Below, in pieces: positions 11,044-20,554 of a stretch of DNA of 64,000 nucleotides. The notes under the pieces were generated by a model, which saw only the letters and a list, made by a program, of their open reading frames with translations, searched no databases and was not told the DNA's origin. This stretch comes from Eurosta solidaginis (lineage: Eukaryota; Arthropoda; Insecta; Diptera; Tephritidae): the NCBI RefSeq assembly GCF_040869045.1, contig NC_090319.1:234725832-234789831 (forward strand), in the 5' to 3' direction. The translations under genes were made by a program, and so were the position numbers. The first letter of the stretch is position 1; the number at the start of each line of letters is the position of its first letter.

Positions 11044-12224
11044 CTATGGACAGCGTTTCTAATTCAAAACAGTGATATTTTGACTCAGAGCTCGAAGCGG
11101 TTTTAGAAAAATACGAGATCGGATGAAATTTGTCATCTTCCTGACGTTGCAGCAAAACTGTACCGAAACCAATACTACTAGCGTCACAGTGCAACTCAGT
11201 TTCCTTATCCGGATTATAGATGGCTAAATCAAGACTCTTGACTAATCTAGACTTTAGATCAACGAAAGCTTCATGACATCTGTTATCAAAATCGAAATTT
11301 GTATTCTTTTTTAATAAATTCTGTATAGGTTTAGCAATTTCTGAGAGCGACAGCACAAACCGCGGAAGTAAGAAAACATCCCTAAACATGATTGTAACTA
11401 TTTCAGGTTCGTAGGAGGCGGAGAGTTTTGTATGCTTTTTATGTGGGAACTACTCAGTGAAATTCCTTTGTGGTTAACTTTGTAACCTAAATAGTCGGTT
11501 TCCCTATACCCTGACTTACATTTACTTAGGATAAGTTCTAAAGTGCGAAATTTAATCCGGTTCAATACCAATTTCAGCAATTTCGCATGCTCCTCAAAAC
11601 TTTCAGTAGCAATAACTATATCATCCATATAGATATTTTTTTCTTATCTATCATATCTCGAAAAACATTGTCGATAAATCGTTGAAACACGGCGGGAGCA
11701 TTTTTCAGCCCAGACGGCATTTTCAAATATTCGAACTGCCCATGAGGGGTTACACATAACGTAAATGGTTTTGACTCCGAAACCATCCGAACCTGATGAA
11801 ATCCGCTTTTTAAATCTAGCACTGAAAAGAATTGTTTATTTTGCAAGTATTCGATACAATCATCAATTAGTGGTAGTGGGTAATTATCTCTAAGGGTTTA
11901 TTTGTTGAGTGCCCTGTAGTCCACGCACATTTGGGTTTTCCCGTTCTTTTTCTTAACCAACACAATGGCGGAAGCATAAGGGGACTCACTAGGTTGCATT
12001 ACTTTGTCCCTAATAAGTTCTTCTAAAATGTGTCGTACTTCGTTACGTTCACGATAAGACAGTCGACGTGGATTACAATGGAATGGAACATCGGTTTTTA
12101 GTCGTATTTTCAATTCATATTTTATTGCCTCGCTTTTCATATTCGGGTTAAAATAAGTATCATTTATAATTTGCTTTAACTTGGTACTTTGCTCCTTCGT
12201 ATGCATTTCGTCTATATTAGGTTC
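11044..12224 (-). pseudogene. Gypsy-type reverse transcriptase and RNase H N-terminus
   Basis: Minus-strand segments in several frames. At 12206-11898 there is a pre-RT/RT start with VKKKNGKTQMCVDYRALNK. At 11846-11616 there is FSVLDLKSGFHQV and the FEYLKMPSGLKNAPAVFQR block, then the catalytic region continuing as MDDIVIATESFEEH (11628), LGYKVNHKGI and SPPPTNLK. From 11389 there is connection and RNase H sequence (LHCDASSIGFGTVLLQ, ISYFSKTASSSE, ETLSIAD). At least two frameshifts and one stop separate the parts. It would copy element RNA into DNA if intact; it is dead here. Confidence 0.88.
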
Positions 12225-13240
12225 ACTCAGAGAAAAACGCCGTTCTAAAATCCAGCACCACCGGACTCATTTCAAGCTTTTCATGTTCTTACTTTTTTGT
12301 TCTTGAAAAACGAACGACCTGTTCTCAAAACAACAACCTTGTTCTTGAACTGACAACCATTTTCTTGAAAACAGAACGGCTGGTCTTAAAATATGAACAA
12401 ATGTTCTAGTAATGAGAACAATGTTCTTAAATTAAGAACAATGTTCTTAAATTAAGTTCAAGAAAAAAGAAACGGTATAATTCGTGTGCACTAAAATGTT
12501 AAATACAACATTTGGCACAATCTATCAAGCAGTTCTAGTGGCTCAGCGGCTACGATTTTGCGGTTGTAATCGTGTGGCTCGAGTTCGATCACCGCCAAAC
12601 TCTGAAGTTTTTTAAAACATTTTTTTTATATTCTATTTTTTAACTCTTATTTTTCGTTCAGTTCCACTCATATATGTACAGCTAATTCTCAAACTTGTTA
12701 TGAAATGTTTTAAGTATATATTCAGATTGCATCAATAAAATGAACAATTTCTCAATAAGAGAAAGACATGAAAAAATGCATATTATGCGTTTTTTCATCT
12801 TTTGGTCTTTAATAATAGCTTTTTTGTTATTAATATTCTTTATTAATTACAAAAAAATTATTATTAATAAAAATAAATAAATGAGTACTAATTGGAAAAA
12901 TCACCTTCCCTCACCATCCCCCCACCCCCTCCAACAAAGATCAAGAACAAACCGTTCTTGAATTGAGACCGAAAAATTTTAAATCGACCACAAATCGTTC
13001 TCGAAGCGTGAGAACGAAAATTCTTAAATCAAGCCCAAGTATTGCTTGAAATGAGCACTGAACATTCACACATCAATACCAAAGTGGTCATAAAATACGA
13101 ACGGTGTGCTTGGAAAAACTGTTCTTAAAACAAGCCCATCGGTCACGAGTTAAGAAAAAACGTACTTAGCAGACTTTTGTCAACGAATGTTCTTAATTTT
13201 GAACTTGTTTCGTTCGTTTAAAACGATTTTTTCTCTGAGT
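12225..13240. mobile_element. 1-kb TIR element inside gypsy pol
   Basis: The ends are inverted ACTCAGAGAAAAA, with GTTC on both sides (12221-12224 and 13241-13244). Excising the element joins two in-frame gypsy coding segments (HVDVSYNKDE and EPNIDEMHTK). If the outer C is counted as element, the duplication shrinks to TT. The interior is rich in palindromic GTTCTTAAATTAAGAAC-like words at both ends and encodes nothing. The superfamily is not assigned. Confidence 0.75.
12528..12598 (+). repeat. tRNA-like sequence within the TIR element
   Basis: TGGCTCAGCGG fits the tRNA A-box and GAGTTCGATCACC a slightly imperfect B-box, about 40 bases apart, with a CCGCCA end. It could be a SINE head or a captured tRNA pseudogene; it does not fold as a clean tRNA by eye. 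Confidence 0.45.
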
Positions 13241-13800
13241 GTTCGTCTTTGTTATAAGAAACGTCAACATGAAATATATCCGGCAAACAAACGGAACTGG
13301 TATCAACAATTTTACTGTGGTTATCTACGGTTATTTTCCTTGGAGAGCATTCATCATCAACAAAGTATGGCTGCGCCTGTGTCTTGGACCCAGCCACAAT
13401 TTGACAAGTTTTAGAAACATTTAATTTGTTTTTACGTCTTAAATTCAAAAATTCCATAAATTTTTCTTAACCGTCGTCAATTTAATATTAAACGTACTGA
13501 GGAAATCACGTCCCAAAATAACTGGAACAACCATCTTATTATCTGGTATGACATTCAATTCAATTTTATTTCTTTGTTTATCAAAGTATACATAACAGAA
13601 AATTTTATTTATAATATCAATATTTTTTCCTCCGTGCCTTTAAATTTTGAGGGATATCTTGCGACTTGATTTTCCAGAAATTGTTTTGGAACATATGAAT
13701 GTTTCCCCAATAAAACTAACCGGACTACCGGTATCAAACAGAGAAAAAAACTATTGTCGGACGTAAACTTATTATCTACCTTAAAGTTGATACTTACAAA
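13241..13800 (-). pseudogene. Gypsy-type aspartic protease
   Basis: The minus strand encodes LFDTGSPVSFIG at about 13745-13708, with the D-T-G active-site triad of retropepsins. Further on, VIPDNKMVVPVILGRDFL (about 13560-13505) has the conserved hydrophobic-GRD C-terminal motif. The segment joins downstream to the pre-RT region once the TIR element at 12225-13240 is ignored. Several stops are present. Confidence 0.78.
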
Positions 13801-15069
13801 ATTTAATGCATTTATTGCATCGCTACCCAGTGGATATCGTCATCCTCACCTGCGGCTGCAATCTCGTTGCGAGTTTGCGAATCTTTGGGAATGAGCGATG
13901 ATCAACGCCAACACCGGAAGCAAGCTCCGTTCGGCCGCATCGCATACGGACAATGTGGCTTGATGTGTCCATCTTTGGAGTAGTTTTAACATTTTATTTT
14001 ATTATCGTTCACTGTTATACTACGTTTCCCGATTCCATTTGAAAATATTTCCGTTGATAGCGGCTCACTAATATCTTCAGTTCATCTAATGTCCTAGCCG
14101 GTATAAGGACGTGGGCATTGTGCAGGGCATTTCCTATGCCATCAATAATGAAATCAATGGTCTCTGTCTCCTGTTTATTCGCCCGTCCGGCCATCGCCTG
14201 CATTGAAAGGACATAGCAGTGTAAAGATTCTTTCTTTTTGTCCCATTTACTCTTTGCTAGCATTTTATATACCTCGTGTCTGCACCGGCACATCGATCTC
14301 GTTTAACACAGCTTTTTTCAAGTCATTATAGTTCAATGCCTTTGTTGTTGATAGAAAAACTTTTGCTGTTCCCGCAAGACAGCGGCGAAGGGCCAATAAT
14401 TTAAATCGCTCGTCAACGCCTGATGATTCCATTACCTCCTCGAACTCTTGTATAAAATGCTCTACCATAATTGACACGTCATCTCCACTAAATTTCATGA
14501 TGGCGTGTCTGATGTCAACAAAATCTTTCTACGTTGCTGTTGCGTCACGGCGCTAGTTTTTATATCGTCTATCTCTTTCATTAGTTTTAGTATTTCGACT
14601 CTTTTTTGTAAAGCCGCTAATTCGTCTTCTACATTTGCGGCGATCGATTTGGCGATGGCCCTGGCGGCAGTTATTTCAGTTACAGCTGAACTGATACCAG
14701 AATTAGTAGGAACGGCCGAGGTAACATTATTAGAACCGGGAACAGAATTTGCACAAGTGGCACCCAAAATATTTGATTCCATGAAACCATCGGCAGCGGC
14801 ATCAACAAAAGTAGTATGAACAGCGGTATCGGCAGTAGAGGTAATAGGAACAGCGGTGGCGGCGGTAGCGGCAGCAGAAATGACTGTGGCGGCAAATGAG
14901 CAGCAGGAGTGACAACCGAAACATTTAATTCTGCGAAATCATTGGCAGCGGTATTAACAAAAGCAGCCGGAACGGCAGTATCGGCAGTACAGGCAACATG
15001 AACGACAGTAGAAGCAACAGGAACGGCAGTGGCGGCGGTGGCGGCAGCAGAGATGACTGTTTCAGCAAA
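13801..15069 (-). pseudogene. Gypsy-type Gag core and zinc knuckles
   Basis: Minus-strand frames encode an Ala/Thr/Val-rich N-terminal stretch (15065-14790), MESNILGATCANSV (14782), a coiled-coil-like DELAALQKRVEILKLMKEID segment, and the Gag core FSGDDVSIMVEHFIQEFEEV (14498) through WDKKKESLHCYVLSMQAM. Near 13980-13890, DGHIKPHCP and GACFRC indicate two decayed zinc knuckles. Frameshifts lie at about 14495 and 14280. Low-complexity GCN/ACN codon runs at 14800-15060 give the Ala-rich region. Confidence 0.75.
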
Positions 15070-15388
15070 ATTATCGAAAATAAAGATGTTGCAGGCGCAA
15101 ACTTCGTTGGAAAGCAGCGGAGCGTAACAAAATTCTAGTAGGTCACTTTCAGCACACCAAAAACTTTAACACAATTTTTAACATAATTTAAGCACAGAAA
15201 TACACTGATTGGAGTTTTAGAGAGTAAAAGTTAAAATTCTGAACATTTTAGCTGAATAAAATAACAAATACAGACAGTGGTAGTTTAACAAATTCTGCTG
15301 TGGTAAGTGGTGAATGTGACCTACTAGAATTTTGTGAAGCTTGCTTCACACGATTTTTCGTCCCTGCATCATCTTTCTTTTCGATCAT
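15070..15388. mobile_element. MITE copy 2 inside gypsy gag
   Basis: Second copy of the 9626-9965 MITE, 319 bp, with the same inverted ends (right end slightly diverged). It splits the Gag Ala-rich region: AAHTAET on the right side and AETVISAA on the left are in a common context. This shows that the pair flanking the gypsy remnant are not its LTRs. Confidence 0.72.
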
Positions 15389-15885
15389 ATTTTGTTTCAG
15401 CAGTGTGAGCAGCAGAGACGGCAGTGGTATCATTTGAGGTGTTTTTGTTGGATGCAGCAAAAAATCTTTCAATATTTGAATTAAAAAAAATAATAATAAA
15501 TGTAAGGCGCGGTAACCTCCGAAGAGATCCAAGGCCGAGCTTCTCTTCCAATTTGCGTCGTGCTCCTCTTTATTTTCCCTACAAATTGGCCGGACGGGAC
15601 CTGCATGTTTTATGCCGACTCCGAACGGCATCTGCAAGGCAGATGAGTTTTCACTGAGAGCTTTTCATGGCACAAATACACTCGGAGCGCTTGGCAAACA
15701 CTGCCGAGGGGCGACCCTGCTTAGAAAAATTGTCTTCTAATTGAAAAACCTTATTTCTAAAATTTTGATGTTGCTTTGGCCGGGAGTTGAACCCATGGCG
15801 TGGTAGGCGGAGCATGTTACCATCACACCACGGTGGCCGCAATATTTGAATTGCTGTGATCTTTTATGCCCAATATATTCATCAT
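15389..15885 (-). pseudogene. Gypsy-type Gag N-terminus, split by a SINE
   Basis: From an ATG at about 15885 the minus strand reads MMNILGIKDHSNSNIE. After the SINE at 15483-15840 is removed it continues as RFFAASNKNTSNDTTAV into AAHTAET. The SINE target duplication repeats the codons around SNIE. Start choice is by position only. Confidence 0.55.
15471..15852 (-). mobile_element. tRNA-derived SINE with target duplication
   Basis: Element 15483-15840 on the minus strand, flanked by identical AATATTTGAATT (15471-15482 and 15841-15852; a preceding C also matches). Its 5' end, at 15840, has GGTGTGATGGTAACATG as A-box-like and GGGTTCAACTCCC as B-box-like sequence. The body contains the GCCTTGCAGATGCCGTTCGG motif, and the 3' end is ATTTATTATTATTTTTTTT. 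I recognise this as a SINE abundant in tephritid genomic sequence (memory, not searched). Confidence 0.85.
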
Positions 15886-16900
15886 TAATCTGCGTAATTA
15901 TGCTGTTGTGGCAGTAATAGGGAACTTCACGTTGTTTTCCATTAAAACTTTATGTTTTCTCTGGCATCGGCCATTGCGAAACAACTGTTTGCTTGTTAGG
16001 TTTTTCCACACCTGAGATGTAAAACTAGACCAATATCTCTTTATTTCAGTGGAGATGCAAATAAGTTAAAAAAAAACACTTTCTTTTTTCGCAAACAGTC
16101 TATATATTGACAACCGGAAATTGACCATCATCTTTCTTCTTCTTCTTTTACATAGTTGCATTAATTCTCAATATCATATATTTCGTAATCTAGTACAATA
16201 CAATAATACAATTCACTAGCCGTTTCCAGAGTTACCATCTTACAATTAGTTTCTTATAACTGGCAGTGATGCGCATCCGTTGATACCACTTTCGACCATA
16301 TCCGACCGACAATGTTGACATTCGGCGACGGCGTGCATAAAACGACCAAAATCGGGAGTGGCAGCGTATATCTCTAGAATCAATCAACTTTCACATATCT
16401 CAAAATGTTACTTATCAAAATATCTATAATTATACTTACTACGCTAGTCTCCCTAACGTATTTACTTCGATAATAATTAATCATATAACAAAATTTGGAA
16501 GTTTAAAGCAAGGAAAACAGCACTAGCTAACATATCCTATACAAATCACTGACCATGCTGTAAATCAAAACTTTAGGTATGTGTATAAAGCGCGTAAGCG
16601 AATTATTACATATTTATATACATATATCTATATATATAAAAAGAAGTGTACATTTTGATTGTCACTCCATAACTCGAGAAGGGCTCGACAGATTGCCATG
16701 AAATCTTTAGGAAAGATACAGGAAGGGGAGATGATGGTTAGTTGATTTTGAAATCCCAAATCGGTTTAGCCATTCTTGAGTTATGATTTTTTTTACAAAA
16801 AATTCAAAATTAAAAAAAAAAAAAGTTTACATTTCGGTCCGACCCATGGTACAATTACCAGGTAGATGCATTAGTGAAAATGCAACCCTCCCGTGTATTT
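15886..16900. other. AT-rich spacer, nothing firmly recognised
   Basis: Contains a (CTT)n stretch at about 16130-16148 and, at 16620-16800, a segment beginning TATATATATAAAAAG and reading like a generic dispersed insect repeat (Helitron-type style). No coding region is supported. Confidence 0.4.
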
Positions 16901-16909
16901 TGTTGTTGC

Positions 16910-17175
16910 CGATTGTATTGAAAATTTTCATGTGCGCGTTGTAATGTTGATGATATTTGTACCCACAAAAAAAATTGTGGACATAAGTGTTTTGCACAGA
17001 TATAGTTTTGGTCTCCAAACCGGTGTTGAACCCACCCAGATTAATTTTTTATAAGCGCAAAAATACTATGGATCCCAACCCGGTCTCGAAGCACTCCGGG
17101 GTCATTTTTCGGTTTTTTGGGAATATCTTTTGAACGAGCTAAAATTTTTCTTTTCCGCCTTCGGATTATTGTTAT
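16910..17175 (+). repeat. Left arm of inverted repeat around NFS1 fragment
   Basis: The arm matches, in inverse orientation and at roughly three-quarters identity by eye, 19365-19640. Shared landmarks are GAAAATTTTCATGTG, AAGTGTTTTGCAC/GTGGATATAG, ACTATGGATCCCA, AATATCTTTTGAACGA and CGCCTTCGGATTATT. The arm stops within a few bases of the NFS1 homology. Confidence 0.7.
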
Positions 17176-17602
17176 TGGATTTGGTGCTGCATGTTATCTT
17201 GCACTCAAAGAAATGGAATATGATAAGAAATTTATAGATTTTCTGTCGAAACGTTTATATGATCGCATCACTTCAAGATTATCACATGGTATATGTAATG
17301 GTGATCCAGAGCAAAGGTATAGTGGTTTATTAAATTTATCATTACTTATGGCCTTAAAAGATGTGGCGTTGTCTAGTGCCTCAGCATGTACTTCTGCATC
17401 ACTGGAACCTACGTACGATTGGAACTGATGAGGTTTTGGTGGTATTGGTTGTTTTACCACCATTGAAGAGGTTGTTTATATTACCGATACCTGCATCAAA
17501 CATGTCGAACGTTTACGTGAAATGTCTCCATTATGGGAGATGGTGCTAGAACCAATTGATTTGAAAAATATCCAATGGTCGCAAAATAAATTTTGTTTAT
17601 GA
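17171..17602 (+). pseudogene. NFS1-like: NFS1 (mitochondrial cysteine desulfurase) C-terminal pseudogene
   Basis: The plus strand encodes IGFGAACYLALKEMEYDKKF, then CNGDPEQRYSGLLNLS, LLMALKDVALSS-SACTSASLEP, GIGRFTTIEEV and LREMSPLWEMV, ending with a TGA at 17600-17602. This is the C-terminal third of the pyridoxal-phosphate enzyme that supplies sulfur for mitochondrial iron-sulfur clusters. The ALSSASACTSASLEP block holds the catalytic-loop cysteine region. Lesions: FAYVEGE is missing, VLR after EPTY is lost with a frame change at about 17428, and the residues before GIGRF (DLAHSSIRF in the family) are missing. It is a non-functional copy; with no other gene part present, it appears to have been captured by the surrounding repeat. 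Confidence 0.9.
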
Positions 17603-18390
17603 TATATAAATAAGGGACCGTTTTGTATTGTATGCATCTTTTAGTGTATGTATTTATATTCCACAGCAGTTTAATGTAAAGTGAGATACAACTTTTTTGG
17701 AATTATATTGTTCCTACTTTATCTGCCTAAGGTCGTTATTTTGTAGTATTAAAATTATATTGAGAAATGCTATTGCTAAATGTTTTTTGTAGTGGACCTT
17801 ATTTTCAATACATGTATGTATGAGTGCTAACGTTACTGTCTCCAAGAGATGTTGAAAATTTGGGATGAGATTGTATATAAAATGCTGAGTTACTAGTATG
17901 TTCATGAATAAGTACTGATTTATTTTAAAATTTCATATATTTTGTAAAGTAAAAATTAAGTAATTTAGTAACCTAATAAATATCGAAGATACATATATAC
18001 GTAATAACGTTTAACGTTGGAAACTCGTCGTGTCGGTATTTGAGGTGCAGATTTCTTTGAAGAATATGTACTCCATGTCTTTAGATGTAATCTTTTTTAA
18101 TTAAAAAAGCAACGTTGTGTTGGATACTAGTTCGGTTGTAGTACTGACTTCAATTACAGTTCCGGGTTTTCCTTCTGGCTCTAGCCAGGGGGCTTTTGTA
18201 GCATTTCGGCTTTAGGTTGCATCTGGTATCGGTACCTGCTACGGTAAAAGTTCGGCTTGGAATATTCCCGTTTTCAACTCCAGTATCAGTTATACTCCAG
18301 TTTTTTCTTTTCATCATATGGGTGATATAAATATTCCAAAAGTAAATCTATAGCATGTAAAACATAATTGTCTAGCAATATTTTCTCTTC
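17603..18390. other. Non-coding region downstream of the NFS1 fragment
   Basis: Starts with what could be the captured 3' untranslated region (ATATAAATAAGG just after the stop) and goes on with AT-rich sequence. No other homology seen. Confidence 0.4.
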
Positions 18391-18394
18391 GCAA

Positions 18395-18560
18395 ACTGTT
18401 TGTGGCCCAGATAAGGGCAGCTTTTCGTAGGTATAATTGTTTAGCATCTTTTTTTATCTTTGTTGACTAGTGGTGGCCCTGATAAGGGCCGCTTTGCGTT
18501 TACTTGTATAGCATATTTTCTCTCTTTTAAACTAATGGTGGCCCTGAAACTAGGGGAGGT
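18395..18560 (-). repeat. Three histone-3'-end-like hairpins in tandem
   Basis: About every 65-70 bases the plus strand shows GTGGCCC-(A/T)GATAAGGGC-type inverted repeats, at about 18403-18420, 18475-18490 and 18540-18556. On the minus strand the middle one reads GGCCCTTATCAGGGCC followed by ACCA. This is close to the replication-dependent histone mRNA 3' stem-loop (six-base stem, four-base loop, ACCA flank). The first and third copies have damaged stems. No histone coding was found on the upstream (right) side, so they would be relics or chance. Confidence 0.4.
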
Positions 18561-19078
18561 TACTGCGTCTGGGTTTCACGGCTTATTCGTGGTACATCAT
18601 GCATATCCGTTTGTGTGCTACAGCTGTTCCGTGCGAAGTATTGACCTTTCGCTCCAACGGTGTCACTTAAAAAAAAAGAGAACATGTAGAAGGGACTTTA
18701 TTATTTTTCCTTCGTCCTTCCTTCACGTTGTAGCGGCGAAAGTATTGTCCGATATTTTGGTAGATAACTGTAGGAATGACCGTTGGGGACGATGAGACAA
18801 CTTCCGTTTTGCAAACTCTTGATTAGCACTGCTAAGTCATACATAAAATTATATTATATTTTTTATCTTAAACATTCGGAAAACAATATCTACCTCAATG
18901 ACGGTAAATATAGCGATGGAGTGGAGTTTGGCATCAAATTTACTCTCTGAGCTCCCACAATAAGGTCACATGCCTGAAAATGGAGCGAAAAAGTTAAGCC
19001 ATTTTAGGGAAGCTAACGCCACAAGCTTTTTCCCAATTTTTCCTCTTCCTTGATCTTGCGGGGTAATTCCTTACTTAA

Positions 19079-19480
19079 CTCACAACTGCAAAAACTCGTG
19101 CAAAAATATCGGACGGTGTCAAAGAAATGCGTTTTGGACTCAGGACGACGAATCCGAAAGCGAAAATTAGAAATTTAATTTCTGTCAAAAAATATTCCCA
19201 AAAAACTTAAAAATGGCACCGGAGCGCTCCGAAACGGGGGGTGGAATCCATAGTATTTTTTCGCAGGCAATAGTCTAGTTGAGAGGTCGACTGCTAATAT
19301 GCTACCAAAAATATCTGGAGAGGTGTCAAACGACGCGTCTTGACATCAGTATTAATAATCCGAAGGCGTAAAATAAAAATTTTAATTCGTTCAAAAGATA
19401 TTAACGAAAAACCTAAATAAGACCCGCGGGTACCTCTGAAACCGGGGGTGGGATCCATAGTACTTTTGCGCAGAACACCT
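19079..19480. repeat. Two diverged direct units of the composite repeat
   Basis: Units at about 19079-19270 and 19297-19480 share, in order, AAAAATATC-GGA/TGGAG, GGTGTCAAA, AATCCGAA-GCG, TT-TGTCAAAA/TTCAAAAGATAT, CTCCGAAACGGGGGGTGG / CTCTGAAACCGGGGGTGG and ATCCATAGTA. The second unit is also part of the right inverted arm. Confidence 0.65.
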
Positions 19481-19740
19481 TTCTGCGTTGGCGGCCTTTG
19501 GCCGCGCTTATAAAAAATTACCATGGGAGACCAAATCTATATCCACGCAAAACACTTTTACCCACAGTTTTTTTTTGTGGTTAAACAACACCATCAAAAT
19601 TACAACAGCCACATGAAAATTTTCAACTTTGTAAATATATCTGGAAAGAAATAAAATTTTCAATTTCCGTTTTCGGATTCGTGGTCCTGGGTCCAAAGCG
19701 CGTCTTTTGACACCTCTCCCGATATTTTTCGACGAGTTTT
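19365..19740 (-). repeat. Right arm of inverted repeat and outer unit
   Basis: 19365-19640 is the inverse of 16910-17175. 19640-19740 is in turn an inverse copy of the start of the 19079 unit (TCACAACT, ACTCGT, AAATATCGG, GTGTCAAA, GGACTCAGGA / GGACCCAGGA). The set of inverted and direct units makes a 2.8-kb composite element, class unknown. Confidence 0.65.
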
Positions 19741-19744
19741 AGTA

Positions 19745-20404
19745 GTTGTGAGCTAAAGTAAAGAATTACCTAATACATTTTCACATCAAAAGTAAATAAA
19801 CAAAAAATGTAAACATAAACAAAGTTTGACATTTTATGACCACCTTCGAATGAAAAAACATGTAAAATGGGATAGCACTCCATTGGAAACATGCCAAAAA
19901 TTTTAAGCCATGTCCAATAGAATAGGCAAAGTTATATCAAACATGGAGGAAATAGCGGTGATTAAGAAAACAGTTTCATACACCTATTATTTTGACCAAC
20001 GAAATTTTGTTATTATGATACAGTTTTCATGCAAATGGATGAATTGTAATCATTTTCCTATATTTGGTATAGGTAACTAAAGTTATAAATATTACCACAC
20101 AAAATTTGTTTTCATTTGCAAAATCTTGTAATGATAAAGAACCAAAGCTGTGTACACCTATTATTTGGTCCATGAGGTATATAATTAAATTCAAAAATGT
20201 AAATTAAAGAAAAGAAAGAAAGTATTGAGCTGCTTTTGCCAAGTTCTACAATTCACAAGGAACTCGTTTCGCATAGACAATAAAAGATCTTTAGCTTATA
20301 ACAAGTCAGACTTGATTGAAAAATTAATTGGATAGTTACATACACTATATTCTCATTCGGCGGCTGATCAAACAATTTTTTTTATGTTAAATTTGCTATT
20401 AATT
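19745..20404. other. AT-rich spacer, nothing recognised
   Basis: No coding region, tRNA-like sequence or terminal repeat that I can support. Confidence 0.4.
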
Positions 20405-20554
20405 TTTAAGCTACTGCATAGATTTTATCGCGGGCTTGGCGACTAAATCAAAAAAAACCGTAACAGATATTTGTCAAAAAAGGTTCGGAAAGGTTCGAAA
20501 AAGGTTCGGTGATAGCAACAGGCCAAATACATAAAATTGCATCTCTATCATAAA
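20405..20554 (+). repeat. Satellite-boundary segment, copy 1
   Basis: About 150 bp (TTTTAAGCTACTGCATAG through CTCTATCATAAA) that recurs at 52970-53141 with over 85% identity by eye. It includes short AGGTTCG-A/G-AAA repeats. Here it runs directly into the GTTAAA array after ATCATAAA; in the second copy a hAT-like element begins at exactly that point. Confidence 0.8.

Larger units (their letters stand above)
9966..15885 (-). mobile_element. Degenerate Ty3/gypsy-type retrotransposon with nested insertions
   Basis: Reading right to left on the minus strand: Gag N-terminus from about 15885, Gag core, zinc knuckles, aspartic protease, RT and RNase H, ending at about 9989. Four or five later insertions lie inside it (hAT fragment, TIR element, MITE, SINE). 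Removing them on paper reconnects coding homology at each boundary, which shows they inserted later. No integrase and no LTR pair was found, so the element is truncated or its ends have decayed. Confidence 0.8.

Noticed and set aside
9626..15388. The two 320-340 bp repeats as LTRs of the gypsy remnant
   Set aside because: They have 25-bp inverted ends, and the right copy is inserted inside the Gag coding region, so they are better explained as MITEs.
16250..16560. Possible gene or promoter in the spacer left of the composite repeat
   Set aside because: No sustained open frame, splice pattern or known motif; only AT-rich sequence.
17117..17428. The 103-codon frame at the NFS1 site as an intact gene
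   Set aside because: Its first 17 residues come from the repeat arm, conserved blocks are missing, and the frame shifts before the natural C-terminus.
18460..18795. A 111-codon plus-strand frame over the hairpin row
   Set aside because: No family resemblance; it reads through the hairpins and a poly-A stretch, and the hairpin polarity points to the other strand.
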